A stretch of 64,000 nucleotides of DNA from Cellulosimicrobium sp. Marseille-Q4280 (GTDB taxonomy: Bacteria; Actinomycetota; Actinomycetes; Actinomycetales; Cellulomonadaceae): assembly GCF_943181405.1 (NCBI RefSeq), contig NZ_CALPBY010000001.1, forward strand, positions 682,001-746,000, in the 5' to 3' direction. Position numbers and translations under genes: made by a program. Under the pieces are notes generated by a model, which did not search any database, was not told where the DNA came from, and saw only the letters and a list, made by a program, of their open reading frames with translations. Each line of letters starts with the position of its first letter. Position 1 is the first letter of the stretch. Below, piece by piece: positions 29,204 through 39,781 of the stretch.

Positions 29204-31297
29204 TCAGATCGTGCGACCGACGTTCTCGTCGTCCGCGAGACCGCTGGGCGTCGTCTTCTGCACGTGCAGCAGGAACTCGACGTTCGTCGCGGTCTTCTTC
29301 AGCTGGCCGAGCAGCAGCTCGATCGCCTGCTGCTGGTCGAGCGCACCCATGACGCGGCGCAGCTTGTAGACGATGCGCAGCTCGTCCTGCGAGAGCAGCA
29401 CCTCCTCGCGGCGCGTGCCGGACGCGTTGACGTCCACCGCCGGGAAGATGCGCTTGTCGGCGAGGTTGCGCGACAGGCGGAGCTCCATGTTCCCCGTGCC
29501 CTTGAACTCCTCGAAGATGACCTCGTCCATCTTGGACCCGGTCTCCACGAGCGCGGACGCGAGGATGGTGAGCGAGCCACCGTTCTCGATGTTGCGCGCG
29601 GCACCGAAGAACCGCTTCGGCGGGTAGAGCGCCGAGGCGTCCACACCACCGGAGAGGATGCGGCCCGACGCCGGCGCCGCGAGGTTGTACGCGCGGGACA
29701 GCCGCGTGAGCGAGTCCAGCAGCACGACGACGTCCTGGCCCAGCTCCACGAGACGCTTCGCGCGCTCGATGGCCAGCTCGGCGACGATCGTGTGGTCGGA
29801 CGCCGGGCGGTCGAACGTCGAGGCGATGACCTCGCCCTTGACCGTCCGCTCCATGTCCGTGACCTCTTCGGGCCGCTCGTCCACGAGCACCACCATGAGG
29901 TGGACCTCGGGGTTGTTCGCGGTGATCGCGTTGGCGATCTGCTGCATGATGATCGTCTTGCCGGCCTTGGGCGGCGCGACGATGAGGCCGCGCTGACCCT
30001 TCCCGATCGGGGCGACGATGTCGATCACGCGCGGGGTGAGGCGCGTGGCCTCCGGGTTCTCCAGGCGCAGCCGCTCCTGCGGGTACAGCGGCGTGAGCTT
30101 CGTGAAGTCGGGGCGCTCGCGCGCCTCGTCGGGCGACATGCCGTTCACGGAGTCGAGGCGCACGAGCGCGTTGAACTTCTGGCGCGCCGTGTTGGCCGCG
30201 TTCTCGCCGTCGCGCGGCTGGCGCACGGCACCGACGATCGCGTCGCCACGACGCAGGCCCGACTTCTTGACCTGGCCGAGCGAGACGTAGACGTCGTTCG
30301 CGCCGGGCAGGTAGCCGCTCGTCCGGACGAACGCGTAGTTGTCGAGGATGTCGAGGATCCCGGCCACGGGCAGCAGCACGTCGTCGTCGGCCACCTCGAT
30401 GTCGTCGAGGCCCGCGACGTCCGGGCCCTGGCGACCGCGACCACGCTTGCGGTCCCGCTCCCGGCCACGGTCGCGACCACGGCGACGGCGCCCGCCGCGC
30501 TCGTCGTCGAGCAGGGCCTGACGGTCCGCTGCACGCTCGCCGCGCTGGGCAGCCTGGTCGCCCTGGCGCGGAGCCTGCTGCCGCTCGGCCTGACGCTCCT
30601 GCTGGCGGTCGGGCTGCCGCTCGCCGCGCTGGGCGGCCACCTCGGCCGTGCCGTCGCCCGACGGCGCGCCGGCGCCCCGGCCCGAGCGGCGCGACCCGCG
30701 CTCGCCCGTCACGAGGCCGACCGCCGCCGCAGCACGGGCGGCGCGCTCGTCGGGCGTCTCGCCGTCCTCGCGCGGACGCACGCCCTGCTCGCCGAGCGCC
30801 TCGGCGACCGCAGCGGCGGCCTCGGGACGCACGTCGCGGGAGCGGTCGCGCCGCGAGCCGTTGCTCCGCGCGTCGTCGGCGCGGACGGGCAGGTCGAGCA
30901 CGGGGGCGGCGCTGCGGTCCTCGCGGCTCGCCGCCGCGGGCGCGTCGGAGCGCGTCTCGGTGGTCTCGGCCGCGGCGCTCGCGGGCCGGTCCGCGCGGCG
31001 GCTGCGCGCCCGCGCGGGACGTGCCTCGGCGCCGTCCTGGGACGCTGCGGCCGGAGGCGTGTCGTTCTGGGGCGCCGCGCCCGCGGCACGTGCGGGGGCG
31101 CTCTGCTCGCCGGTGCGAGCACGGATGACGTCCACGAGGTCGCTCTTGCGCATCTTGGACGTGCCCTTGACCCCGAGCTGCGAGGCGAGCGCCTGGAGCT
31201 CCGGGAGACGCAGCGCGCTCAGCGCGCCGGTCCGGGCCTGACCGCCTGCAGCGGCCGTACCGGTCGCGCTGCTCGTGGCGGTGTCGATGGTGTCTGT
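29204..31297 (-). CDS. rho: Transcription termination factor Rho with long N-terminal insertion
   Basis: Hexameric RNA helicase that ends untranslated transcription, 697 residues against about 420 in E. coli. The N-terminal Rho-N domain ([28 protein letters not shown]) is followed by roughly 240 residues rich in Arg, Gln, Ala and Asp, including runs such as [17 protein letters not shown] and [20 protein letters not shown], before the RNA-binding domain ([17 protein letters not shown]). The ATPase has the P-loop [18 protein letters not shown] at 31297 is preferred because GGGGAAGGG lies just upstream; another GTG at 31330 would add 11 residues. Such insertions are known in high-GC actinobacteria and strengthen RNA binding. 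Confidence 0.97.
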   Translation of the reverse strand, partial: TDTIDTATSSATGTAAAGGQARTGALSALRLPELQALASQLGVKGTSKMRKSDLVDVIRARTGEQSAPARAAGAAPQNDTPPAAASQDGAEARPARARSRRADRPASAAAETTETRSDAPAAASREDRSAAPVLDLPVRADDARSNGSRRDRSRDVRPEAAAAVAEALGEQGVRPREDGETPDERAARAAAAVGLVTGERGSRRSGRGAGAPSGDGTAEVAAQRGERQPDRQQERQAERQQAPRQGDQAAQRGERAADRQALLDDERGGRRRRGRDRGRERDRKRGRGRQGPDVAGLDDIEVADDDVLLPVAGILDILDNYAFVRTSGYLPGANDVYVSLGQVKKSGLRRGDAIVGAVRQPRDGENAANTARQKFNALVRLDSVNGMSPDEARERPDFTKLTPLYPQERLRLENPEATRLTPRVIDIVAPIGKGQRGLIVAPPKAGKTIIMQQIANAITANNPEVHLMVVLVDERPEEVTDMERTVKGEVIASTFDRPASDHTIVAELAIERAKRLVELGQDVVVLLDSLTRLSRAYNLAAPASGRILSGGVDASALYPPKRFFGAARNIENGGSLTILASALVETGSKMDEVIFEEFKGTGNMELRLSRNLADKRIFPAVDVNASGTRREEVLLSQDELRIVYKLRRVMGALDQQQAIELLLGQLKKTATNVEFLLHVQKTTPSGLADDENVGRTI

Positions 31298-31569
31298 CAC
31301 GAAGGACCCTTCCCCCTCGTTTGCGCCCACCTCTCAGAGGGTGGGCCGCGGGTGGTCGACGCCCGGCGCGTGACGGCCGGAGCGCAGGTGTTACCACGCG
31401 TCAGTGGTACGACGACGTCAGCTGACGTGGGCTGGATGGCCTTCTCTCGGGCGGTCCTCACCTCGGCCGCACGGGACGGCGGTCGAGATGTGCGCGACGG
31501 GACGCCTGACGGGGCGCCCGACGGTACGGGAGAACGTGACCGAAGGCTGACCCCATCCTAGCACCGGGA
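31298..31569 (-). promoter_or_regulatory. Long rho leader with structured elements
   Basis: The 272-base gap between thrB and rho holds a -10-like TAGGAT (31555-31560, minus strand) right after thrB, implying a leader of about 250 bases. It includes a 14-base palindrome ACGTCAGCTGACGT (31415-31428) and a small hairpin TACCAC/GTGGTA (31392-31397, 31404-31409). Long leaders are usual for autoregulated rho genes. Confidence 0.45.
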
Positions 31570-32505
31570 CTACGCCGTCCGGAGCCGCTCGGCGACCACG
31601 CCGCGCTGGTCGATCTCGATCGCGCGGACCTCCCAGTCGGCCGCCCCGCCGACGAGCTCGGCGACGACCTGGCCCACCCTGTCCGGTCCGGCCGCGTCGT
31701 CGAGCACGAGGACCGTGGGCCCCGCGCCGGAGACCGTCGCGGCGAGCCCTTCGGCACGCAGCGCCTGCACGAGCTCGAACGTCGACGGCATGACGTCGGA
31801 CCGGTAGCCCTGGTGCAGCCGGTCCTCGGTCGCCTCGAGCAGGAGGTCGGGCCTGCGGGTGAGCGCCTCGACGAGGAGGGCCGCGCGCCCGGCGTTGAAC
31901 GCGGCGTCGGCGTGCGGCACCGTCTGCGGCAGGACGCCGCGGGCGCGGCTCGTCGCGAGCCGCGCCGAGGGGACCAGCACCGTCGCGCGCACGTCGGGGT
32001 GCACGTCCAGGCGGGCGGCGCGCGCCCCGCCCGTCGTGCCGGTGAGCCATGCCACGGTCGCCCCACCCAGGAGGGCGGGCGCGGCGTTGTCGGGGTGCCC
32101 CTCGAGCTCGCTCGCGAGGTCCAGGACCGTGGCGTCGTCGAGCGCCGTCGGGTCCGCGACGAGCGCACGCGCCGCGACGATGCCCGCGACCGCGGCCGCG
32201 GCGGACGAGCCGAGGCCTCTCCCGTGCGGGATCCGGTTGACGCACGACAGATGCAGGCCGGTCTGGGGGGCCCCCGCGACGTCGAGCGCGGTGCGCAGCG
32301 CGCGCACGACGAGGTGGCTCTCGTCACCGGGGACCTCGCCCGCCCCCTCGCCCACGACGTCGACCACGACCGCGTCGGACGCGAGCGCCCGCACCTCGAT
32401 CAGGTCGTGGAGCGCGAGCGCGAGGCCGAGCGCGTCGAAGCCGGGCCCGAGGTTCGCGCTCGTCGCGGGGACGCGGACCCGCACGTGGTCGGCGCCGAGC
32501 TGCAT
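31570..32505 (-). CDS. thrB: Homoserine kinase
   Basis: A 311-residue GHMP kinase that phosphorylates L-homoserine, the step before threonine synthase. The ATP-binding motif is PHGRGLGSSAAAAVAG, the N-terminal motif VPATSANLGPGFDALG, and the third motif TVSGAGPTVLVL. ATG at 32505 overlaps the thrC stop by one base (TGATG). It completes the hom-thrC-thrB operon. Confidence 0.96.
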   Translation of the reverse strand: MQLGADHVRVRVPATSANLGPGFDALGLALALHDLIEVRALASDAVVVDVVGEGAGEVPGDESHLVVRALRTALDVAGAPQTGLHLSCVNRIPHGRGLGSSAAAAVAGIVAARALVADPTALDDATVLDLASELEGHPDNAAPALLGGATVAWLTGTTGGARAARLDVHPDVRATVLVPSARLATSRARGVLPQTVPHADAAFNAGRAALLVEALTRRPDLLLEATEDRLHQGYRSDVMPSTFELVQALRAEGLAATVSGAGPTVLVLDDAAGPDRVGQVVAELVGGAADWEVRAIEIDQRGVVAERLRTA

Positions 32506-33620
32506 CAGCCGAGACCGAGCGCGTCGGCGATGGACACGACGTCGGCACCGACGCGCGTCGGCACGACCTCGCCGCCGTCCGCCGTGCGCAGCGCCCACTG
32601 CGGGTCCTTGAGCCCGTGGCCCGTGACCGTGACGACGATCCGCGCGCCGGCAGGGACGAGCCCGCGCTCGGCGCGCGCGAGGATCCCGGCGACGCCGGCC
32701 GCCGACGCGGGCTCGACGAACACGCCGACCTCGCTCGACAGGACGCGGTGCGCCGCGAGGATCTGCTCGTCGGTGACGGCCTCGATGACGCCGCCCGACT
32801 CGTCGCGCGCCGCCTCGGCGAGCTCCCACGACGCGGGGTTGCCGATGCGGATCGCGGTCGCGATCGTCTCGGGCTCGGTGATCGGGTGGCCCGCGACGAT
32901 CGGCGCGGCGCCCGCGGCCTGGAAGCCCCACATCTGCGGGACGCGCGTCGCGACGGCGGGCAGCCCCTCGCCCGGGTGCCCCGGTGCCCCCTGACCCGCG
33001 TACTCGCGGAACCCGCGCCAGTAGGCCGTGATGTTGCCCGCGTTGCCGACGGGCAGCGCGTGGATGTCCGGGGCGTCGCCGAGCGCGTCGACGATCTCGA
33101 ACGCGCCGGTCTTCTGGCCCTCGATGCGATCGGGGTTGACCGAGTTCACGAGCTCGATCGGGTGCGTGTCGGCCAGCTTGCGCGCAGCGACCAGGCAGTC
33201 GTCGAAGTTGCCGTCGACCTGCAGGAGGCGCGCGCCGTGCGCGATCGCCTGGCTGAGCTTGCCCATCGCGATCTTGCCGTCGGGGACGAGCACGGCGCAC
33301 AGCATGCCCGCGCGCGTCGCGTACGCCGCGGCCGACGCCGACGTGTTGCCGGTCGACGCGCACACGACCGCCTTCGCGCCGCGCGCCGCCGCGGCGGAGA
33401 TCGCCGTCGTCATGCCGCGGTCCTTGAAGGACCCTGTCGGGTTCATGCCCTCGACCTTGACGAAGACCTGCGCGCCGGTGCGGTCGGACAGCGCGGGCGC
33501 CTCGACGAGCGGCGTGCCGCCCTCCCCCAGCGTCACGACGCGCTCCGACACGTGCGCGGGCAGGCGGTCGGCGTACTCGGCGATGATGCCGCGCCACTGA
33601 TGGGCCATCCGGCCGGTCAT
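32505..33620 (-). CDS. thrC: Threonine synthase
   Basis: PLP enzyme converting O-phosphohomoserine to threonine, 371 residues, the shorter class found in actinobacteria. The PLP lysine is in [11 protein letters not shown], the phosphate-binding loop is [12 protein letters not shown], and [13 protein letters not shown] is conserved. ATG at 33620 starts one base after the hom stop codon; an internal Met at position 5 is an alternative start. Confidence 0.96.
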   Translation of the reverse strand: MTGRMAHQWRGIIAEYADRLPAHVSERVVTLGEGGTPLVEAPALSDRTGAQVFVKVEGMNPTGSFKDRGMTTAISAAAARGAKAVVCASTGNTSASAAAYATRAGMLCAVLVPDGKIAMGKLSQAIAHGARLLQVDGNFDDCLVAARKLADTHPIELVNSVNPDRIEGQKTGAFEIVDALGDAPDIHALPVGNAGNITAYWRGFREYAGQGAPGHPGEGLPAVATRVPQMWGFQAAGAAPIVAGHPITEPETIATAIRIGNPASWELAEAARDESGGVIEAVTDEQILAAHRVLSSEVGVFVEPASAAGVAGILARAERGLVPAGARIVVTVTGHGLKDPQWALRTADGGEVVPTRVGADVVSIADALGLG

Positions 33621-33621
33621 C

Positions 33622-34977
33622 TCAGGCTCCTTCGACTCTCAGGACGGACGTGACGGTGCGGACGGGCTCGAGTCCCGCGACGGCCTCGACGGTCGCCGCG
33701 AGCGCCGACTCCGGCGCGGTGTGCGTGGTGATGACGAGCTGGGCGACCGCCGGCCCGGCCGCGCCGCCCTCGACCGGCTCGGTGGCCTCGGGCGTGCCGG
33801 GCTGGCGCACGGCCTCGATCGACACGCCGTGCGCGGCGAGCGCCTGTGCGACCTGCGCCAGGACGCCGGGACGGTCGTCGACCTCGAGCCGCACCTGGTA
33901 GCGCGTGAGCGCGGCGCTGGGGGGCAGGATCGCGAGCTCGGCGTAGGTGGACTCCTGCGGGCCCTTGCCACCGAGCACGCGGTGGCGCGCGGCGGAGACG
34001 ACGTCGCCGAGGACCGCCGACGCGGTGGGGGCGCCACCCGCGCCGCGGCCGTAGAACATGAGCTCGCCCGCCGACTCGGCCTCGACGAACACGGCGTTGA
34101 ACGAGCCGCGCACGTTCGCGAGCGGGTGCGACGTGGGCACGAGGGCGGGGTGCACCCGCACGGAGACCCCCGCCGCGTCGCCCTCGGTCGCGCCGGAGCG
34201 CAGCTCCGCGATGGCGAGCAGCTTGATGACGTGGCCGGTCTGCGCGGCCCACGCGACGTCGTCGGCGGTGACGGACATGATGCCCTCGCGCGCGACGTCG
34301 TCCAGCGAGACGCGCGTGTGGAAGGCGAGGCTCGCGAGGATCGCCGCCTTGGCCGCGGCGTCGTAGCCCTCGACGTCGGCCGTCGGGTCGGCCTCCGCGA
34401 ACCCGAGGTCCTGGGCCTCCCGGACGGCCTCCGCAAGGCTCATGCCCGTTGTGGTCATCTGGTCGAGCACGTAGTTCGTGGTCCCGTTGACGATGCCCAG
34501 CACGCGGCGCACGTGGTCGCCCGCGAGGGACTCGCGCACCGGGCGCACGATGGGGATCGCGCCCGCGACGGCGGCCTCGAAGTAGATGTCGACCCCGGCG
34601 TCGTCGGCGGCCTTGTAGAGCGTCGGGCCGTCCTCCGCGAGCAGCGCCTTGTTCGCCGTGACGACGGCCGCGCCCGCACCGATCGCGCGGAGCAGCAGGT
34701 CGCGCGCCGGCTCGATGCCGCCCACGACCTCGACGACGATGTCCGCGCGCTCGACGAGCGCCGCGGCGTCCTCGGTGAGCAGCGAGCGGTCGATCGCCGC
34801 GTCGCGCGGCGCGGCCGCGTCCCGGACCGCGATCCCCACGAGCTCGAGGCGCGCGCCGACGCGCGACGCGAGGTCGTCCGCCTGCTGCGTCAGCAGCCGC
34901 GCGACCTGCGTCCCGACGACGCCGCAGCCCAGGAGGGCGACGCGCAGGGGCGGGTGGGGCACGGCAGCAGCGGGCAC
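33622..34977 (-). CDS. hom: Homoserine dehydrogenase with ACT domain
   Basis: A 451-residue NAD(P)-dependent enzyme reducing aspartate semialdehyde to homoserine. The Rossmann motif [15 protein letters not shown] lies at residues 15-29. [11 protein letters not shown] and the substrate segment [19 protein letters not shown] mark the catalytic domain. The C-terminal ACT domain starts near [19 protein letters not shown] and is the site of threonine feedback inhibition in this type. GTG start at 34977 with AGGAAGG upstream. It is first in hom-thrC-thrB. Confidence 0.96.
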   Translation of the reverse strand: MPAAAVPHPPLRVALLGCGVVGTQVARLLTQQADDLASRVGARLELVGIAVRDAAAPRDAAIDRSLLTEDAAALVERADIVVEVVGGIEPARDLLLRAIGAGAAVVTANKALLAEDGPTLYKAADDAGVDIYFEAAVAGAIPIVRPVRESLAGDHVRRVLGIVNGTTNYVLDQMTTTGMSLAEAVREAQDLGFAEADPTADVEGYDAAAKAAILASLAFHTRVSLDDVAREGIMSVTADDVAWAAQTGHVIKLLAIAELRSGATEGDAAGVSVRVHPALVPTSHPLANVRGSFNAVFVEAESAGELMFYGRGAGGAPTASAVLGDVVSAARHRVLGGKGPQESTYAELAILPPSAALTRYQVRLEVDDRPGVLAQVAQALAAHGVSIEAVRQPGTPEATEPVEGGAAGPAVAQLVITTHTAPESALAATVEAVAGLEPVRTVTSVLRVEGA

Positions 34978-35060
34978 GACGGACCTTCCTCAGGCAGTCA
35001 GGGGCGAAGCGGATCCGGCGCGCCTGGACGGGCACCGGCACCGCGCCGACAGGATACGGG

Positions 35061-35077
35061 CGCCCGGCCACCGGGCG
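35061..35077 (-). terminator. Small hairpin between lysA and hom
   Basis: CGCCCGG (35061-35067), loop CCA, CCGGGCG (35071-35077). A -10-like TATCCT (35051-35056, minus strand) follows directly, so the gap may hold both the lysA end and the hom promoter. Confidence 0.4.
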
Positions 35078-35119
35078 CGCCCGCGCCCACGGGTCGGGAA
35101 CCGCGCCGGCACGAGCCGC

Positions 35120-36502
35120 TCAACCCTGGTCGAGCGCGAGGAGGTCGTCGACCGTCTCGCGCCGCACGAGCACGCGTGCGGTGCCGTCCGAGACGGCGAC
35201 GACCGGGGGCCGGGTCAGCAGGTTGTAGTTCGACGCCATCGACCGCCCGTAGGCCCCGGTCGCCGGCACGGCGAGGAGGTCACCCGCCCGCACGTCGCCC
35301 GGCAGCATCACCTCGTGCACGACGATGTCGCCGCTCTCGCAGTGCTTGCCGACGACGCGCGCGAGGACGGGCGCCGCGACGGAGGCCCGGCCGACGACCT
35401 CGGCGTGGTACTGCGCGCCGTACAGGGCGGGACGGATGTTGTCGCTCATCCCGCCGTCGACGGACACGTAGGTCCGGACGCGGCCGTCGTCGAGCGCCAC
35501 CGGCTTGACCGTGCCGACCGTGTAGAGCGTGAGCCCCGCGGGTCCGACGATCGCGCGACCGGGCTCGATGGAGAACCGCGGGAGCGGGGTGCCGAGCCGG
35601 GCCGCGACCGCGTCCACCGCCCCTGCCACGTCCTTCGCTATCCGCTCGGGGTCGAGCGCGACCTCGCCGGGGAGGTAGGCGATGCCGTAGCCGCCGCCGA
35701 TGTCCACCTCGTCGACGAGCACGCCGGTGCGGGCCGCCAGGTCGGCGCGGAGCTCGAGCACCGCGCGGGCCGCGACCTCGAACCCCGTCGGGTCGAGGAT
35801 CTGGGACCCGATGTGCGAGTGGATCCCGAGCAGGTGCAGCTCGGGGCGGCGCACGACGTCGAGCAGCGCGGTCATGGCCGGCGAGTCCCCGGGTGCGTCG
35901 GAGTCGACGCCGGAACCGCGCGGCGCGGCGATCGACAGCCCGAACTTCTGGTCCTCGTGCGCCGTCGAGATGTACTCGTGCCCGCCGGCGTGCACGCCCG
36001 TCGTCACGCGGACCATGACCGGCGCGACGACCCCGCGCGCGCGGGCGGCCGCGGCGACACGGTCGATCTCCACGAGCGAGTCGACGATGATGCGCCCGAC
36101 GCCGACCTCGAGCGCGCGGTCGAGCTCCGCGTCGGACTTGTTGTTCCCGTGCAGGCCGATCTCGGTGCCCGGGATGCCCGCACGCAGCGCGACCGCGAGC
36201 TCCCCGCCCGACGCCGTGTCGACCCGCAGGCCCTCCTCGCGCGCCCAGCGCGCGACGGCGACCGTCAGCAGCGCCTTGCCCGCGTAGTACACGTCGACGT
36301 CGGTCCCGACGGCGCGGAAGGCCGTCTCGAACGCCGTGCGGTAGGCACGGGCCCGGGCACGGAAGTCCGTCTCGTCGAGCACGTACGCGGGCGTGCCGAC
36401 CTGCGCGGCGAGCTCGTGGACGCCGAGGCCCGCGACCTCGACCACGCCGTCGTCACGACGGCGCACGCCCCTCGACCACGGCTCGCCGGGGTGCATGCTC
36501 AC
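35120..36502 (-). CDS. lysA: Diaminopimelate decarboxylase
   Basis: PLP enzyme making L-lysine from meso-diaminopimelate, 460 residues. K76 in [16 protein letters not shown] binds [12 protein letters not shown] holds the phosphate; [13 protein letters not shown] and KHCESGDIV (catalytic Cys from the partner subunit) are intact. A GTG at 36502 overlaps the argS stop (GTGA) with GGAG upstream; an ATG two codons later is possible. It also lowers the pool of diaminopimelate used for peptidoglycan. Confidence 0.95.
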   Translation of the reverse strand: MSMHPGEPWSRGVRRRDDGVVEVAGLGVHELAAQVGTPAYVLDETDFRARARAYRTAFETAFRAVGTDVDVYYAGKALLTVAVARWAREEGLRVDTASGGELAVALRAGIPGTEIGLHGNNKSDAELDRALEVGVGRIIVDSLVEIDRVAAAARARGVVAPVMVRVTTGVHAGGHEYISTAHEDQKFGLSIAAPRGSGVDSDAPGDSPAMTALLDVVRRPELHLLGIHSHIGSQILDPTGFEVAARAVLELRADLAARTGVLVDEVDIGGGYGIAYLPGEVALDPERIAKDVAGAVDAVAARLGTPLPRFSIEPGRAIVGPAGLTLYTVGTVKPVALDDGRVRTYVSVDGGMSDNIRPALYGAQYHAEVVGRASVAAPVLARVVGKHCESGDIVVHEVMLPGDVRAGDLLAVPATGAYGRSMASNYNLLTRPPVVAVSDGTARVLVRRETVDDLLALDQG

Positions 36503-38184
36503 ATGCGCTCCGGTGCGGTCACCCCGAGCAGGCCCAGGCCGTTGGCCAGGACCTGGCGCACCGCGTCGTTGAGCCACAGCCGCGTGCGGTGCGTGTCCGT
36601 GACGTCCTCGTCGGGGTACGGGAGCACGCGGCGGTCCTTCTGCTGATACCACGTGTGGTAGTCACCGGCGAGGGCCTCGAGGTAGCGCGCGACGCGGTGC
36701 GGCTCGCGCAGCTCGGCGGCCTGGGCCACGATGCGCGGGAACTCCGTGAGGCGCCCGATCAGCGCCGCCTCCGTCGGGTGGTCGAGCAGCGACGGGTCGA
36801 ACCCGTCCGCCCGGGCCACCGCGCGGTCGGCCGCGTTGCGGTCCACCGCGCAGGTGCGCGAGTGCGCGTACTGCACGTAGTAGACCGGGTTCTCGTTGGT
36901 CGCCCGCGTGAGCAGGTCCAGGTCGAGGTCGATGCTCGAGTCGGCGGACGAGCGCGTCAGCGAGTAGCGCGCGGCGTCGACACCGACCGCGCCCACGAGG
37001 TCGTCGATCGTGAGCACCGTGCCGGCGCGCTTGGACATGCGCACGGGCTCGCCGTCCTTGACGAGGTTGACGAGCTGACCGATGAGGATCTGGAGGTTCC
37101 TGCCCGGCTCGTCGCCGAACGCCGCGCACACGGCCATCATGCGGCCGATGTACCCGTGGTGGTCCGCGCCGAGCATGATGATGACCTCGTCGAAGCCGCG
37201 CTCGCGCTTGTCCAGGTAGTACGCGATGTCTCCCGCGATGTAGGCGGCCTCGCCGTCGGACTTGATGACGACGCGGTCCTTGTCGTCGCCGAAGTCCGTC
37301 GTGCGCAGCCAGGTCGCGCCGTCCTGCTCGAACACGTGACCGGTCTCGCGCAGCCGCGCGACGGCGCGCTCGACCGCGCCGGACTCGTGGAGCGAGTCCT
37401 CGTGGAAGTACAGGTCGAAGTCGACGCCGAAGTCGTGCAGCGACGCCTTGATCTCGCCGAACATGCGCTCGACGCCCCGGGCCCGGAACGCCTCGCGCGC
37501 CTCGTCGTCGGGCAGTGCGCGCGGGTCCGGCTCCCCCGCCGCGAGCGCGTCCGCGACGACCGCGTCGGCGATCTCGGTGATGTACTGGCCCCCGTAGCCG
37601 TCCTCCGGCGCCTCCTCACCGCGAGCGCGGGCGAGGAGCGAGCGCGCGAACCGGTCGATCTGCGCGCCGTGGTCGTTGAAGTAGTACTCGCGCGCCACCT
37701 CGGCGCCGCTCGCCTCGAGCACGCGCGCGAGCGAGTCGCCGACTGCCGCCCAGCGCACACCGCCGATGTGGAGCGGCCCCGTGGGGTTCGCCGAGACGAA
37801 CTCGAGGTTGACGCGCTTGCCTGACTCCGAGTCGCCGCGGCCGTACGCGACACCCGACTCCACGATCGTGCGGGCGAGCTCCCCCGCAGCACCCGCCTCG
37901 AGCGTGATGTTGAGGAAGCCCGGCCCCGCGACGTCGACCGCCTTGACGCCCGGCGTCGCGGCGAGGCGCGTCGCGAGGTCCTCGGCGAGCGCGCGCGGCG
38001 TCGTGCCCGCCTTCTTCGCGAGCTGCAGCGCGACGTTCGTGGCCCAGTCGCCGTGCTCGCGCTGGCGAGGTCGCTCGACGTGCACGGAGGCCGGGACGGC
38101 CTCGGCAGGCAGGGCGAGGGTGCCGTCGGCGACGGCGGCGGCCAGGGCAGCGCTCAGCGCTTCGGAGAGCTCGTCGGGGGTCAC
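36499..38184 (-). CDS. argS: Arginyl-tRNA synthetase
   Basis: Class I synthetase, 561 residues. The HIGH-type motif is [20 protein letters not shown] near residue 135, and the KMSKS region reads [18 protein letters not shown]. An N-terminal tRNA-binding Add-1 domain and a C-terminal DALR helical domain are present. It starts at a GTG (38184) with no Shine-Dalgarno but a TAGGAT box six bases before, so the mRNA is probably leaderless. A tRNA-Arg gene lies 148 bases away on the opposite strand. Confidence 0.97.
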   Translation of the reverse strand: MTPDELSEALSAALAAAVADGTLALPAEAVPASVHVERPRQREHGDWATNVALQLAKKAGTTPRALAEDLATRLAATPGVKAVDVAGPGFLNITLEAGAAGELARTIVESGVAYGRGDSESGKRVNLEFVSANPTGPLHIGGVRWAAVGDSLARVLEASGAEVAREYYFNDHGAQIDRFARSLLARARGEEAPEDGYGGQYITEIADAVVADALAAGEPDPRALPDDEAREAFRARGVERMFGEIKASLHDFGVDFDLYFHEDSLHESGAVERAVARLRETGHVFEQDGATWLRTTDFGDDKDRVVIKSDGEAAYIAGDIAYYLDKRERGFDEVIIMLGADHHGYIGRMMAVCAAFGDEPGRNLQILIGQLVNLVKDGEPVRMSKRAGTVLTIDDLVGAVGVDAARYSLTRSSADSSIDLDLDLLTRATNENPVYYVQYAHSRTCAVDRNAADRAVARADGFDPSLLDHPTEAALIGRLTEFPRIVAQAAELREPHRVARYLEALAGDYHTWYQQKDRRVLPYPDEDVTDTHRTRLWLNDAVRQVLANGLGLLGVTAPERM

Positions 38185-38190
38185 GGGAGA

Positions 38191-38196
38191 ATCCTA
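38191..38196 (-). promoter_or_regulatory. -10 box of a probable leaderless argS promoter
   Basis: TAGGAT on the minus strand ends six bases before the argS GTG, which places the expected transcript start at or next to the start codon. Confidence 0.6.
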
Positions 38197-38331
38197 CCGA
38201 CGCACCACCCCGGGCCCGTCGCTGGTCGCGGTGGACGGCGGTCCCCCGGCGCGCGCGAACCGGTTGCCGACACCCTCCGGCGGGCTGGTAGTCTCGTGCA
38301 TCGCGCCGCCGGGTCATCCCGAACGGCGCAC

Positions 38332-38404
38332 GCCCTCGTAGCTCAGTGGATAGAGCGTCTGCCTCCGGAGCAGAAGGTCGTAGGTTCGAATCCTATCGAG
38401 GGCA
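38332..38404 (+). tRNA. tRNA-Arg (anticodon CCG)
   Basis: A complete 73-base cloverleaf. The acceptor arms GCCCTCG (38332-38338) and CGAGGGC (38397-38403) pair perfectly, with discriminator A at 38404. The D arm contains GCTCAGTGGATAGAGC, the anticodon stem-loop is TCTGC-CTCCGGA-GCAGA giving anticodon CCG (reads CGG), and the T arm holds GGTTCGAATCC. CCA is not encoded. Confidence 0.97.
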
Positions 38405-38455
38405 CCTCAGCCCCACAGGCGTCGGCATCTCCCGGACGCCGGCCCCGCACTTCGT

Positions 38456-38461
38456 TACGGT
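38456..38461 (+). promoter_or_regulatory. -10 box of a probable leaderless CYTH gene
   Basis: TACGGT ends six bases before the ATG at 38468; no Shine-Dalgarno is present. Confidence 0.5.
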
Positions 38462-38467
38462 GTCCCC

Positions 38468-39100
38468 ATGACCGACGGCGGCTACGGGGACTTCGAGTTC
38501 GAACGACGCTTCCTCGTGCGCGACATGCCGGAGGAGCTGCGCGACGCGCCCGCGCTGATCGTGCAGAGCTACTACCTCGCCGACGAGGGGTACGCGCTGC
38601 GCCTGCGGGCCACGGCCCCCGGTGTCGACGCACCCATGGACGCCGGCACGGACGCGGTCACGCTCCTCGACCGCTACGCCTCCGAGGTCGACCTGTGCAC
38701 GCTCACCGTGAAAGGCCCGATGGCGGGAGGCACGCGGTACGAGGCCGAGCGCGAGGTCGACGTCGCCGTCGGGCTGCAGATGATCCGGCGCGGCGGGTCG
38801 CGCATCGTGAAGACGCGCTGGTCGGTGTGGCTCGGCGACGACGGCTGGGTCGTCGACGTGTTCGGCGGGGCGGACCACCCGCTCGTCGTCGCGGAGTGCG
38901 AGCGCTCCGGCCCCGTCACCGACCTGCAGATCCCCGCGTTCTGCGTCACCGAGCTCACGGACGACCCCCGGTTCTCGAACGACGCGCTCGCCAGCCGGCC
39001 CTTCGCCGGGTGGCGCACGGCCTACGCGGCCGAGCTCGCGGCGTCGGGCCCGCGCTTCCTCCAGGACTTCGGGCGCAACGAGCGCCTCGCCGGCCCGTAG
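38468..39100 (+). CDS. CYTH-domain protein
   Basis: A 210-residue CYTH (CyaB/thiamine triphosphatase-like) protein. The family's ExExRF signature appears as FEFERRFLV at residues 9-17, and alternating charged residues follow in YALRLRATA, LTVKGP, YEAEREVD and RIVKTRWSVWL. These line a tunnel that binds triphosphates with divalent metal. Substrate here is unknown; inorganic triphosphate, thiamine triphosphate and nucleotides are known for the family. Single gene between tRNA-Arg and an opposing hypothetical gene. Confidence 0.85.
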   Translation: MTDGGYGDFEFERRFLVRDMPEELRDAPALIVQSYYLADEGYALRLRATAPGVDAPMDAGTDAVTLLDRYASEVDLCTLTVKGPMAGGTRYEAEREVDVAVGLQMIRRGGSRIVKTRWSVWLGDDGWVVDVFGGADHPLVVAECERSGPVTDLQIPAFCVTELTDDPRFSNDALASRPFAGWRTAYAAELAASGPRFLQDFGRNERLAGP

Positions 39101-39143
39101 CCGCAGGGCTCGGTCTCGGCCTTCCGGCCGTCGTGGCCGGGTG

Positions 39144-39746
39144 CTAGCGGGAGAGCGCGTCCGCGGCGGCGCACACGGCCGCGACGTCGGCGCGGACGGA
39201 CCGGTGGTCCACCGGGACCCACCCCGGCTCGTGGCCGAAGAGAACCGCCCACGGGAGCAGCACCGGCGAGACGTGCGCGCGGTCCGCGTCGCGTCGTCGG
39301 GCCTCGGCCACCTCCTGCTCCACGGTGTCCTCGAGCGCGACGAGGTCGGCGCGCAACGCCTGCCCCTTCTCGGTCAGGTGGTCGCCGCGCCCCCCGGCGA
39401 GGTAGCCCTCCCGCCGCGCCGCGCGGGTGACGCGGGCCGCAGCAGCCCTCAGCCGCTCCCGGAGGCCCGCGTCATCGGGGTCGAGCCGCACGCGCACCCC
39501 GGGGAGGCAGGGGTCACCGAACAGCGCCACGAGGACGTCGGGCTCGTGCCCGGTCGCCCGCGACGGGTCGACGACCTCGAGGACCGGCACGACGGCCGGG
39601 GTCGGGTCGGGAGGCACCTCGGGTCGTCCTGGGGACGCGTCACGGATCTCGCGCACGACGCCGTGGAGCGCGAGGGCGAGGACCTGCGCCGCGAGCGCGT
39701 GCTCGGGACGGCGCAGGACGACCGCGGCGAGCAGGAGGTCCGCCAT
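39144..39746 (-). CDS. Hypothetical protein with DUF2207-like C-terminal segment
   Basis: A 200-residue protein I do not recognise with certainty. It begins with a helix-rich region (LLLAAVVLRRPEHALAAQVLALALHGVV) that reads like a small helical domain, then two segments resembling the cytoplasmic end of DUF2207 proteins: YLAGGRGDHLTEKGQALRADL and LLPWAVLFGHEPGWV. The membrane part of DUF2207 is absent. TATGGT lies six bases before the ATG and no ribosome site is present, so the gene may be leaderless. Ends convergent to the CYTH gene. Confidence 0.6.
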   Translation of the reverse strand: MADLLLAAVVLRRPEHALAAQVLALALHGVVREIRDASPGRPEVPPDPTPAVVPVLEVVDPSRATGHEPDVLVALFGDPCLPGVRVRLDPDDAGLRERLRAAAARVTRAARREGYLAGGRGDHLTEKGQALRADLVALEDTVEQEVAEARRRDADRAHVSPVLLPWAVLFGHEPGWVPVDHRSVRADVAAVCAAADALSR

Positions 39747-39752
39747 GCTCCG

Positions 39753-39758
39753 ACCATA
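39753..39758 (-). promoter_or_regulatory. -10 box of a probable leaderless hypothetical gene
   Basis: TATGGT on the minus strand ends six bases before the ATG at 39746. Confidence 0.5.
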
Positions 39759-39781
39759 GCCGGGCCGGTCCGCACGGCGGG

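Noticed and set aside
29201-31561. Plus-strand open frame of 786 codons opposite rho
   Set aside because: Antisense shadow; rho is certain on the minus strand.
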